Source: a virus
Direction: 5' to 3' (one strand)
Virus record (IMG/VR): IMGVR_UViG_3300034050_000451
Coordinates: 206,866-270,865 of that record
Length of the DNA: 64,000 bases
The notes under the pieces are model-generated. The model did not search any database and was not told where the DNA came from. It was given only the letters and a program-made list of their open reading frames with translations. The position numbers were made by a program, and so were the translations under genes. This document shows positions 56,885 through 64,000 of the stretch, piece after piece (the first letter of the stretch is position 1; every line of letters starts with the position of its first letter).

Positions 56885-57880
56885 TTAAAATAAATCTCCC
56901 CAATCTTCCCCTTCATTAGCCTTTGAATAATCAGTAGGTCTAATAGCGAAGAAATCAGTATGTGTAGTACCACCAGTTAAGTGATAGAACCATTCTAAAT
57001 TATCAGCTTTCTTAGAGTTGAATTCGAAAATACCATCATAACCTAATTCTCTAAGTTTGGTATTTGTTCTCGCTTTAATAAATTCTTTCAAATCTGATGA
57101 TTTTAGATTTTCTAAATCACCATTTTCAAACATCTTATCAATAAAATGAGATTCTAATTCTACGATTAGTTTAGCTGCTTCTTCGATTGATTCTTTACTA
57201 GCTTCCTTTAATTCAGGAAACTCTTCACACATATGATTGAACAATTGACAACCCATCTTAGAATGTAAGGATTCATCCCTTACAGACCATTTCATTTGTT
57301 GTCCTATACCTTTCAATAGATTTCTCATTTGGAACGAATATAGAACCGCAAATGATGAATAGAGCGATACTCCTTCAGCGAATGCTGAAAAGATTGCCAA
57401 ACTTCTTGCTACTTCCTGTCTTGCTATCGGATTTGTTTCCAAATCGTTATGTGTCCAATCAGCTGTAGTAGAAGTTAAGAGTTGGAATTTCTCAGCAACT
57501 GCAGGTTCGTGCAAAAATGCTGAGAAATCATCTAACCCTAATGTTTCATTTAGATATGAATATGCGGTTGCATGAATTGTTTCTTGTGAACCAAACATCA
57601 TAGCCATCTGCTTAATTTCATGCTTTGGAAACCATTTGGTTACCATCGTAGTCCAATAATCAGATACAGCACATTCAGTTTGAGCAAAACCCAATAGAAT
57701 GTTACCAACCAAATGTTTTTCATCAGATGTAAGATTTTCATTCCAATCTTTAACATCACCCTGCATTGAGATTTCAGTATGTAACCAAAATGCCTGAGCT
57801 TGTTTTAACCAGCCTTCTTCATAATACACTGGAAATTCAAATGGTTTGTAGGGTATTCTTTCAGTAAATAATTTGCTCAT
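56885..57880 (-). CDS. nrdB: Ribonucleotide reductase class Ia small subunit (NrdB)
   Basis: A 331-residue di-iron subunit. QTECAVSDYWT, SQETIHATAYSYLNE (ExxH plus the radical Tyr), EGVSLYSSF and RDESLHSKMG (ExxH) are the iron-ligand motifs. It makes the tyrosyl radical for NrdA. The C-terminal tail (ANEGEDWGDLF) docks on NrdA. Confidence 0.95.
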   Translation of the reverse strand: MSKLFTERIPYKPFEFPVYYEEGWLKQAQAFWLHTEISMQGDVKDWNENLTSDEKHLVGNILLGFAQTECAVSDYWTTMVTKWFPKHEIKQMAMMFGSQETIHATAYSYLNETLGLDDFSAFLHEPAVAEKFQLLTSTTADWTHNDLETNPIARQEVARSLAIFSAFAEGVSLYSSFAVLYSFQMRNLLKGIGQQMKWSVRDESLHSKMGCQLFNHMCEEFPELKEASKESIEEAAKLIVELESHFIDKMFENGDLENLKSSDLKEFIKARTNTKLRELGYDGIFEFNSKKADNLEWFYHLTGGTTHTDFFAIRPTDYSKANEGEDWGDLF

Positions 57881-57893
57881 AGTTTTAACTCTA

Positions 57894-58064
57894 TTATTTA
57901 GTTTCCTCTATGGATACTTTTCTATAATCAGTTACCAATTTTTTAATCTCACCAATAGCTTTTCTAGCTCTTGATTTAGCAGCTTTGGTTGTACCATTGT
58001 GCTCTTTTTCAAATTGAGTGTATAACTCTTTAATTTGTTCGAAAATTTCTTGCGAATTTGCCAT
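57894..58064 (-). CDS. Histone H1-like (Hc1-type) nucleoid protein
   Basis: A 56-residue protein: FEQIKELYTQFEKEHN, KAAKSRARKAIGEIKKL, Lys/Arg-rich. It matches the short Hc1-like family widespread in Bacteroidota, which binds DNA. The frame goes back to 58151, but the promoter box (58156-58163) makes the Met at 58064 (MANSQEIFE) the better start with an ~85-nt leader. Confidence 0.75.
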   Translation of the reverse strand: MANSQEIFEQIKELYTQFEKEHNGTTKAAKSRARKAIGEIKKLVTDYRKVSIEETK

Positions 58065-58155
58065 AATCTTTATTTTGTTTTTAATTGTTAAGTCCAACCA
58101 TTTTTTCAGTTGGGTGATTATAACTATTGTATATATTGAAAAAGAATTCAATTTA

Positions 58156-58163
58156 CAAAGTTA
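58156..58163 (-). promoter_or_regulatory. Candidate promoter box of the Hc1-like gene
   Basis: TAACTTTG on the minus strand matches TAnnTTTG. No TTTG element is found at the usual distance. Confidence 0.4.
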
Positions 58164-58219
58164 ATTTTTTTATTTTTTTGTTTGGTATTTTTACATACCA
58201 CATATTGATTGATTGAGTA

Positions 58220-59578
58220 TTATCCAAAGTTATCTACATATTTTTTATGTAATAATTTCTTCTCCATAATCGCCCCATCATTACTTTCTTTTGATGTAAT
58301 AATTCCATCAGATGATGATGCTTCAAATACTTCAATTGAACCAATATTAGTATCCATTTTAGATGGGAATGTTAATCCATCCGGTCCGAATCTATTCTTC
58401 ATCACGTGAAATCTAGCGGTGTTGTTTAATTTATCTTTAGATTTTCTACTGATACTCATAATGAAATCTGCGTTCATAACTTTAGCGTATGAATCAGCCA
58501 CTTTATCAGCTTCAATAACTTCACTATCAATTGCCGAACGATTGGTTTGAGATGCTGTCCAAACGGGTATTCCTAACATACCACCCATTCCTCTTAGTTC
58601 AATATAAACACCACCTTGCTCACCATAAGTTGATTCTGATTTGTTTGTAGTAGAGAGTAGTAAATCAGCGTAATCAATAATAACTAAATCCGGTTTATTA
58701 CCCGCAGCAGTCATCTTTTCAATGTGAGATTCGATGTTTCTAGCTGATATACCCTTTGGTGGAAAATACTTAATGAGTAATCTACCTTTTAGTTTTTTAA
58801 TCTTTTGAAGTACATCCTCTTTTCTATTTTTTAAATCCCCAGATGGGATTTGTGTGAATACAGTATCATATCGCTGTCCTACATAATGTTCGGATAATTC
58901 TAATGAATAATGTACTACATTCATTCCAGCTTTCACAGCAGCCGCTCCAAGTGCACATAGTACCCAAGTTTTACCAACTCCTGATGGTGCAACTATTACT
59001 CCCAATTCACCGGGTCCTAATCCACCATCCATTAACCCATTAATACAATCCCAAGAAGTTGGTACAGTTGTTCTATTTAAATCTTCACTACGTTCTTCAA
59101 AATCTAAAACGTAATCTAAACCCAAATCAGTATCAACTCCAACTTTCATTGCTTTATCTACTAAATCTTTAATTCTATCATAAGAACCAGCTTTTAATAA
59201 ATCAACGGATTGTACAATTGCTTCTTTAAGATTCTGATTGATGCAAAAGTTAGAAAATTCTTTTTTTACATAATCCAAGTCATTATCACCTAATTGGGTA
59301 AATGCCAATTTAAGTTGTTCAACAATTCGTTTCTGCATTCCAGAATCTTCCATTTTTGAAATTTCAACTTTAAACACATCTAATGATGGTGTACGTTTGA
59401 AATCATCATAATATTCCATTATCTCCTCAACAATCCATTTGTTTGCTTCGGATTCAAAAAACTTAGGATGTATAACCTCTCTGAGCGTATCTAATAAACG
59501 AACATCAGCAATCAAACAAGATAAAACTTTTGTTTGAAATGATTGTCCGTATTTAGATAGTGTGTCTGTATTTTGCAT
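58220..59578 (-). CDS. gp41: Replicative DNA helicase (DnaB/gp41-like)
   Basis: A 452-residue helicase. The N-terminal helical domain (1-150) is followed by a RecA-type ATPase: Walker A APSGVGKT (197-204), LVIIDYADLLLS, and WTASQTNRSAIDS. It unwinds the fork ahead of the polymerase. Promoter 59601-59632. Confidence 0.93.
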   Translation of the reverse strand: MQNTDTLSKYGQSFQTKVLSCLIADVRLLDTLREVIHPKFFESEANKWIVEEIMEYYDDFKRTPSLDVFKVEISKMEDSGMQKRIVEQLKLAFTQLGDNDLDYVKKEFSNFCINQNLKEAIVQSVDLLKAGSYDRIKDLVDKAMKVGVDTDLGLDYVLDFEERSEDLNRTTVPTSWDCINGLMDGGLGPGELGVIVAPSGVGKTWVLCALGAAAVKAGMNVVHYSLELSEHYVGQRYDTVFTQIPSGDLKNRKEDVLQKIKKLKGRLLIKYFPPKGISARNIESHIEKMTAAGNKPDLVIIDYADLLLSTTNKSESTYGEQGGVYIELRGMGGMLGIPVWTASQTNRSAIDSEVIEADKVADSYAKVMNADFIMSISRKSKDKLNNTARFHVMKNRFGPDGLTFPSKMDTNIGSIEVFEASSSDGIITSKESNDGAIMEKKLLHKKYVDNFG

Positions 59579-59600
59579 GTATATAACCTATTTGTTTCCA

Positions 59601-59632
59601 CAAAGATATAAAAAATTTGTGATAAAACCTAA
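59601..59632 (-). promoter_or_regulatory. Bacteroidota-type promoter of the helicase gene
   Basis: Minus strand TTAG - 20 bp - TATCTTTG (box 59601-59608). Confidence 0.55.
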
Positions 59633-59633
59633 T

Positions 59634-60680
59634 TTATTTTATAATAATGTTGTGGAATGTCGATTGTAACCAATCATTAATGTCTCTCCAATTTTGTAAA
59701 ACCTTATATTTGTTACCAACTTTAAGGAATTCTAATTTATTGAATGCAACATCATCTTCTCTGAATCTATCAATTATCTTAAGCTTTTGATTTGTTGGTA
59801 TATGTGGTTCTTTCAACTCCATTAATCGCTTATTCATAAGGAGTTGTTCCCTTGCTTCTAAAATATCATTATAAAGTTTGATTTTACCCAATTTACCTTC
59901 ACACATTTGAAACAATTCATCATGCGTAATAAGTCTATCTTCAGATAGTTCAGGAAATCGTTTAAGAAGTGTTTTGATACCACATCCTTTAATACCCGGA
60001 ATGTTATCGGACTTATCCCCATCTAATGTACGATATAATAGGAGATTTTCAGGCCAAATTTCAAATTCATCAAATACAACTTGTCTATTATATAGTTTCT
60101 TTTTAGTTGGTGAAAATACACTAACTTTATCAGAAACTAATTGTAGGAAATCTTTATCAGTTGAAACAATTACAACTTCACCATCATACTCATTTTGAGT
60201 ATATTGGGTTAAATATGCAATAGTATCATCTGCTTCAATTCCATCGTAAATCATTGTTTGAACTGGTAGATAATCCAACATATCATTCAGCCATACAAAT
60301 TGTTGCCTCATTGATAATCGTTCATCCTCTTCACTCATCATCTCACCATAGGTGCGATTAACTCTAAATCTATTCTTCTCTCTACCAGCTTTATATCCTT
60401 CGTGGATTTTCTTTCTGGATTCAGAACCATTCTTACCATCAAAAGTTACAATAACTCTCGTTGGGTTGAATTCTCTGATTTGATATCCAATTGATTTTAA
60501 TGAACCAATAACTCCACCCGTATGGTCACCATCCTCATTCATTGTAGGATTAGTTGTCCAGCTACGGATGAAGGTATTAAGTCCATCAATGATAAGAACT
60601 CTACTGTTTCTCTCTCTTAGGTGGTTTGTTTTGTGTTCCTCACTCACTTTATTGAGGATATCTTTATAGAGTTCTTTCAT
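59634..60680 (-). CDS. rnh: 5'-3' exonuclease / RNase H (FEN family)
   Basis: A 348-residue FEN-type nuclease. LIIDGLNTFIRSW, IVTFDGKNGSESRKK, DGIEADDTIAYL, IVSTDKDFLQL, DGDKSDNIPGIKGCGIKT (the helix-hairpin-helix) are the family's acidic and HhH motifs. It removes RNA primers from Okazaki fragments, as T4 RNase H does. Confidence 0.93.
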   Translation of the reverse strand: MKELYKDILNKVSEEHKTNHLRERNSRVLIIDGLNTFIRSWTTNPTMNEDGDHTGGVIGSLKSIGYQIREFNPTRVIVTFDGKNGSESRKKIHEGYKAGREKNRFRVNRTYGEMMSEEDERLSMRQQFVWLNDMLDYLPVQTMIYDGIEADDTIAYLTQYTQNEYDGEVVIVSTDKDFLQLVSDKVSVFSPTKKKLYNRQVVFDEFEIWPENLLLYRTLDGDKSDNIPGIKGCGIKTLLKRFPELSEDRLITHDELFQMCEGKLGKIKLYNDILEAREQLLMNKRLMELKEPHIPTNQKLKIIDRFREDDVAFNKLEFLKVGNKYKVLQNWRDINDWLQSTFHNIIIK

Positions 60681-60898
60681 TAGTTAGTTTTATCAGAGTT
60701 AAAATAAGTTTCTATTGCTTTCAATCTATCATCTGCATCTACCAACATTTGAAGAGCTTCTTCAGCGTTGTTATAGAAATCATTTGTAGAATGGTCACCA
60801 ATTCCAGCTGGATTCTTTTCTAATAATTCTAATGTAAGTAGTGCTTTTGCTCTATCGGCTTGTGCACTTGTTTTTAACATTTCTTTCAATCTACTCAT
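60680..60898 (-). CDS. Small hypothetical protein (72 aa)
   Basis: MSRLKEMLKTSAQADRAKALLTLELL... acidic and helical, ending YFNSDKTN. One-base overlap with the exonuclease gene and 18 bp from UvsX, so it is expressed with them. Function unknown. Confidence 0.55.
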   Translation of the reverse strand: MSRLKEMLKTSAQADRAKALLTLELLEKNPAGIGDHSTNDFYNNAEEALQMLVDADDRLKAIETYFNSDKTN

Positions 60899-60915
60899 AA
60901 CATATTTTTTATAAT

Positions 60916-62037
60916 TTAATCCCCGATTACCTCAGAATCTACTACCAAATTATCGGTATCCATTGAATCCTTTTTATATTGTAAGATTGTTGCTTCACAA
61001 ATTCCTTTGTAAATTTGTTCTCTAATAGAGTCATTATCTTGTAATAATTTTGGGAAATCTTTAGATTGATATTTGATAATTTCACCAGTATCAATATCGG
61101 TGTACTCATACCAAGCACCAGTTTGTTTTACCAAACCATGCTCTTTCATTTGCGCCAACCATGCTCCATAGTTATCGATTCCTCTATCAAAGAAGATATC
61201 GAAATCAGCGGAACGTAATGGTGGACCCATACGATTTTTAACAACCTGACAACGTACTTTGATACCTACGATTCTATCGTTACCATTTTCCTTTGCCTTA
61301 ATGGTTCCCATACTCTTTAATCTTAAACGAACCGATGCGTGGAAAGCGATTGCTTTACCACCAGAAGTTGTCCAAGGGTCAGAGAATGGCATAGCGTTCA
61401 TCTTCTGTCTTAATTGATTTGTGAAAACCAATGTGATTTTCTGTCTACCAATTAAGTTTGTGATTTTACGCATTGCCTTTGAGATAATAATTGCTTTATC
61501 GGTTGCGTATCCATCTTTACCATAATCTGCTTCCATCTCCTTTTCAGTTGATGCTGCTGCTACTGAATCCACTACGATTGTTACGAGTTTATCTTTCGAT
61601 GCTACTCGCACTTTCTCAATAATGATTTCGGTGTATTCGAAACATTGTTCTACTGTCTCAGCCGCTACATATAGTAATTTAGATACATCTACTCCAATTG
61701 CCTGTAAGAACTCTCTACTGACCGCATTTTCGGTATCTATTAGAACCGCAACACCACCTTGCTTTTGTGTTTCAGCAAGGAGGTGAGCAGATACTAATGA
61801 TTTTCCAGATTGTTCAAGTCCAGTAATTTCGGTGATTCTACCAATAGGTAATCCACCATAAGGTCGATTAGAAATGGCAACATCTAGCATTGATGCTCCA
61901 GTTGATACCCACCCACTCACGTCGGTTGGGGAATCTCCGGCATCCAAAAAGAATGCTACTCTTTGGTCTTTGGATTGTTTGTTTAGGGAATCAGCAAGAA
62001 CACTTGCTAAATCCACCTCTTTCGATGTTTTTGCCAT
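60916..62037 (-). CDS. uvsX: RecA-like recombinase (UvsX)
   Basis: A 373-residue recombinase. Walker A GLEQSGKS (73-80), LIDTENAVSREFLQAIG, LVTIVVDSVAAAST (Walker B), TLVFTNQLRQKM (L2-type loop), FHASVRLRL. It promotes strand exchange during recombination-dependent replication, with gp32. Length is close to T4 UvsX (390). Confidence 0.93.
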   Translation of the reverse strand: MAKTSKEVDLASVLADSLNKQSKDQRVAFFLDAGDSPTDVSGWVSTGASMLDVAISNRPYGGLPIGRITEITGLEQSGKSLVSAHLLAETQKQGGVAVLIDTENAVSREFLQAIGVDVSKLLYVAAETVEQCFEYTEIIIEKVRVASKDKLVTIVVDSVAAASTEKEMEADYGKDGYATDKAIIISKAMRKITNLIGRQKITLVFTNQLRQKMNAMPFSDPWTTSGGKAIAFHASVRLRLKSMGTIKAKENGNDRIVGIKVRCQVVKNRMGPPLRSADFDIFFDRGIDNYGAWLAQMKEHGLVKQTGAWYEYTDIDTGEIIKYQSKDFPKLLQDNDSIREQIYKGICEATILQYKKDSMDTDNLVVDSEVIGD

Positions 62038-62052
62038 ATAACTTTTTAGTTT

Positions 62053-62886
62053 TTAGTTGTTGAATAAGTCATCAAATGCTGATGCTACATCATCCATTTT
62101 CTTACGTTCCTCAACTGCTGGTGTAGCGGCGAATGCTTCATTTTTAATTGGAGCTGCTGCTGGTGCCGATTGTGGAGCCGGAGCCGGTGTTGATAATGTT
62201 GATTGTGAAGTTGATTCAGAACCTTCATCACCAGTTGGATTCAACCACCCTTCTAATACACCTTTTAATTCAGCGTAAGAAAGTTCCTGATAGATATCAG
62301 TAATGTTAGTTTGACCTTCCATTGCTGCTTTCAATTTTTCAGAATCTTCCAAAATAGGAGTTTGAGTTGGTTTAACTCTAATTGTAGTTACAGGATAAGA
62401 AGTTCCTGCATCTTCAGCTGATACATAATCAATAGTGATATCTCTACCAGTTGTTGGGTCGGTAATATCTCCATAATCTGGGTCAGCGATGTAACCTAAG
62501 ATTTCCTGATAAACCGTCTTACCAAATCCCCAAAATTTAACTCCTTCGTTTTCTTCACCTCTTACAATAACAGGTACGAATGTTCTCAACTTCGGTTCCA
62601 TTTTCTTAGCAGCTTTCCAATCTTCCTTATCACCCATTCGTTTAAGTTTGTCAGCAAACTCAACAATTGGGTCAGGTCTTCCGAAAGACATCGGAGATAG
62701 ATAAGATTTGTTGTTAATGTTGTAGTGGAAATAAAGTTCGATAAAAGGATTTTCTTTGTTGAACTTGTAAGGTACGATTCTCACTTGAGTCTTACCATTT
62801 GCTGGTTTCCAAAGATTGTTTTTTGTACTTCCAGTGTTTTGTAGTTTGTTTAGTCTACCTCTAATTGCATCTAAATTAATAGCCAT
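62053..62886 (-). CDS. gp32: Single-stranded DNA-binding protein (gp32)
   Basis: A 277-residue protein. The N-terminal self-association segment (LRGRLNK after MAINLDAI-type start), KTQVRIVPYKFNKENPF, FHYNINNKSYLSPMSFG, KFWGFGKTVYQEIL and an acidic tail MDDVASAFDDLFNN match gp32. The acidic tail binds partner proteins. T4 gp32 has a zinc motif; here the Cys are absent. An ~113-nt leader could allow autoregulation. Confidence 0.88.
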   Translation of the reverse strand: MAINLDAIRGRLNKLQNTGSTKNNLWKPANGKTQVRIVPYKFNKENPFIELYFHYNINNKSYLSPMSFGRPDPIVEFADKLKRMGDKEDWKAAKKMEPKLRTFVPVIVRGEENEGVKFWGFGKTVYQEILGYIADPDYGDITDPTTGRDITIDYVSAEDAGTSYPVTTIRVKPTQTPILEDSEKLKAAMEGQTNITDIYQELSYAELKGVLEGWLNPTGDEGSESTSQSTLSTPAPAPQSAPAAAPIKNEAFAATPAVEERKKMDDVASAFDDLFNN

Positions 62887-62934
62887 TGTTTTTTGTTTTA
62901 AAAGTTTATAATTAAGTTTTAATGGTTTTATTAT

Positions 62935-62951
62935 GGTGTCTTTCCTACACC
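62935..62951 (-). other. Small hairpin in the gp32 leader
   Basis: GGTGT / ACACC, 5-bp stem with 7-nt loop, about 50 nt before the start. T4 gp32 mRNA has a leader structure it binds; whether this is similar is unknown. Confidence 0.3.
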
Positions 62952-62954
62952 TTA

Positions 62955-62963
62955 TATAAATAT
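62955..62963 (-). promoter_or_regulatory. Candidate late-promoter motif (minus GATATTTATA)
   Basis: In the gp32 leader, 69 bp before the ATG, so gp32 might also be made late. Tentative. Confidence 0.25.
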
Positions 62964-63005
62964 CAAAAAACCAAGTTTTAAGATGGTCTTATCCATTTAT
63001 TTATA

Positions 63006-63037
63006 CAAATATACGAATAAAATCTGATACTTCCAAA
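63006..63037 (-). promoter_or_regulatory. Bacteroidota-type promoter of gp32/uvsX
   Basis: Minus strand TTTG - 20 bp - TATATTTG (box 63006-63013); full consensus. Confidence 0.7.
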
Positions 63038-63051
63038 TTTTATCCGTAATA

Positions 63052-63441
63052 TTATTTTTTAGTACGATGGTTTGTCAATGCGTTGATTATATTAACCAAT
63101 CGTTCAATTTCTTTATCTTTATTACTGATGATATCCATCAATGTAGGTTCAATTGAATTGAGTGCTTCTATCTTTGCTTCCACTCTTGCCAACTCAATAC
63201 CTCTTATTTCTTTAGTTGAATGAAATTCATGTTCATATTCTCCCAATTGTCTATGACATTGAATTTCCAATTCTGCAACTTCTTTTAATCTTTTGATTTT
63301 ATGAGTTTCAATATCATTATCTACTTGATTAAATTTTTCTCTACGATACAATTCAATTTCTCTATTGATTATATTCTTTTCAATTTCCAAATCTCTCAAT
63401 TCCTGAGCTTTGGTATTATTTGATTTATTTCTTCCAAACAT
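63052..63441 (-). CDS. Coiled-coil protein (129 aa)
   Basis: Almost entirely charged helix (EKNIINREIELYRREKFN..., EVAELEIQCHRQ, RVEAKIEALN) with a Lys/Arg end. Two-stranded coiled coil likely. It has its own promoter and lies before gp32. Function unknown. Confidence 0.6.
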   Translation of the reverse strand: MFGRNKSNNTKAQELRDLEIEKNIINREIELYRREKFNQVDNDIETHKIKRLKEVAELEIQCHRQLGEYEHEFHSTKEIRGIELARVEAKIEALNSIEPTLMDIISNKDKEIERLVNIINALTNHRTKK

Positions 63442-63463
63442 AACGTTAGTTTTATTATTTATA

Positions 63464-63495
63464 CAAATATACGAAATTTATCTGAGAATACCAAA
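63464..63495 (-). promoter_or_regulatory. Bacteroidota-type promoter
   Basis: Minus strand TTTG - 20 bp - TATATTTG (box 63464-63471); full consensus, for the coiled-coil gene. Confidence 0.7.
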
Positions 63496-63514
63496 TGTTT
63501 TCTCAAATACTTTA

Positions 63515-63919
63515 TTAAGTTCTAAAGTGAGCTCCCCCACCATAGTTATATTGTGGTGCATTTGAACTCCATCCTTTGGAATGATTACTAAATGGTTTGG
63601 CTGCTTGTGCGAATCTACCATATGATTGAACTGATTTAGAAGGTCCACCCATTGAATCCCAAGCAGATTCCCATTTCTCAGGCATTACACCATTTTTAAA
63701 TTCTATAACTGGTGTATCTAAATCTTCCAATAATTGGGTTACCTCTTTAATTGGGAATTTGTAAAAGGTATTTACTCTAAGTGTTTTATCCACTTCTATA
63801 AAAAGTATAGAACGAGCTTTAAGTTTACATAACTTTAATCTTTTTGTTTTAGTTGCGGTTCCTTGTGAAACCTTTACATCAAAAATCTGTCCAGCGGGTA
63901 CTCTATCAAAATTTATCAT
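63515..63919 (-). CDS. Hypothetical protein (134 aa)
   Basis: N-terminal half β-rich and basic (FDVKVSQGTATKTKRLKLC, RSILFIEVDKTLRVNTFY), C-terminal tail Ser/Gly/Asn-rich (SNAPQYNYGGGAHF). No family recognised. Own promoter with the AAAACCCTAAAA leader motif before the ATG. Confidence 0.55.
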   Translation of the reverse strand: MINFDRVPAGQIFDVKVSQGTATKTKRLKLCKLKARSILFIEVDKTLRVNTFYKFPIKEVTQLLEDLDTPVIEFKNGVMPEKWESAWDSMGGPSKSVQSYGRFAQAAKPFSNHSKGWSSNAPQYNYGGGAHFRT

Positions 63920-63945
63920 ATCTTTTAGGGTTTTAAGTTATAACT

Positions 63946-63977
63946 CAAATATACAACAAATATTTGATAATTCCAAA
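63946..63977 (-). promoter_or_regulatory. Bacteroidota-type promoter
   Basis: Minus strand TTTG - 20 bp - TATATTTG (box 63946-63953); full consensus, for the 134-residue gene. Confidence 0.7.
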
Positions 63978-64000
63978 TAAAAAAGGGAAAACTTTCGCTT

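Noticed and set aside
58183-58200. Hairpin TGGTAT/ATACCA after the helicase gene as a terminator
   Set aside because: Six-base-pair stem and no U run on the minus strand; too weak.
1-64000. tRNA genes, CRISPR arrays, integrase or insertion sequences
   Set aside because: Nearly all sequence is coding and the gaps are too short or show no such signature; no direct-repeat/spacer pattern was seen.

Overview
This 64 kb window is a piece of a large, AT-rich, T4-like tailed phage (myovirus-type) that probably infects a member of the Bacteroidota. All ~93 supported genes lie on the minus strand, packed with 4-bp ATGA overlaps or short gaps. There are no rRNA, tRNA, integrase, insertion-sequence or CRISPR signatures. 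The T4-like identity rests on a complete replication set: UvsX, gp32, gp41-type helicase, RNase H/FEN exonuclease, family B DNA polymerase, sliding clamp, both clamp-loader subunits, ligase and class I ribonucleotide reductase. The Bacteroidota assignment rests on about 20 intergenic promoters of the form TTTG-N20-TATATTTG (the group's TTG / TAnnTTTG consensus), on the lack of Shine-Dalgarno sequences in the leaders I examined, and on Bacteroidota-type families (DUF4494-like, Hc1-type histone H1-like, CpeT-like).

Layout in the direction of transcription, from high to low coordinates. 64.0-58.2 kb: early/recombination genes, gp32, UvsX, FEN exonuclease, helicase. 58.1-54.0 kb: nucleotide metabolism (NrdB, MazG-like, NrdA, thioredoxin) with an Hc1-like protein and a SET-domain protein. 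53.9-50.2 kb: a DNA-modification/nuclease island with two Mom-like paralogues and a DGQHR+HNH protein. 50.2-41.8 kb: a glycosyltransferase, polymerase, clamp, a DUF4338 protein, clamp loader and a Cas4-like nuclease. 41.6-26.9 kb: a glycan cassette with glycosyltransferases, WecB-type epimerase, HAD-nucleotidyltransferase fusion, FkbM methyltransferase, DegT-like protein and GNAT. 26.8-15.4 kb: late-type genes, namely a holin-like protein, a set of probable internal head proteins with capsid-targeting leaders, a phage-encoded ribosomal protein bS21, a fibre-like protein with ten SSSxQI repeats and small membrane proteins. 15.4-11.3 kb: a second glycan/lipid-type group and a secreted CpeT-like protein. 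11.0-5.3 kb: a MoxR ATPase / VWA pair and DNA ligase. 5.3-0 kb: small hypotheticals, then a second group of capsid-targeted proteins (P-loop kinase, papain-like peptidase) and the start of a secreted DKGH nuclease.

How it fits together: the right half builds and copies DNA and probably modifies it. The left half makes virion parts, including proteins apparently tagged for packaging in the head and cleavage after a [LIV]-x-E site, as T4 internal proteins are. The most promising candidates for something undescribed are the family of tagged, probably ejected proteins (including a kinase, a HAD phosphatase and a two-tag fusion), the Mom-Mom-DGQHR/HNH island, and the phage bS21 that lacks the tyrosine I recall as conserved in Bacteroidota bS21. 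All family calls come from reading the sequence; no database search was run.
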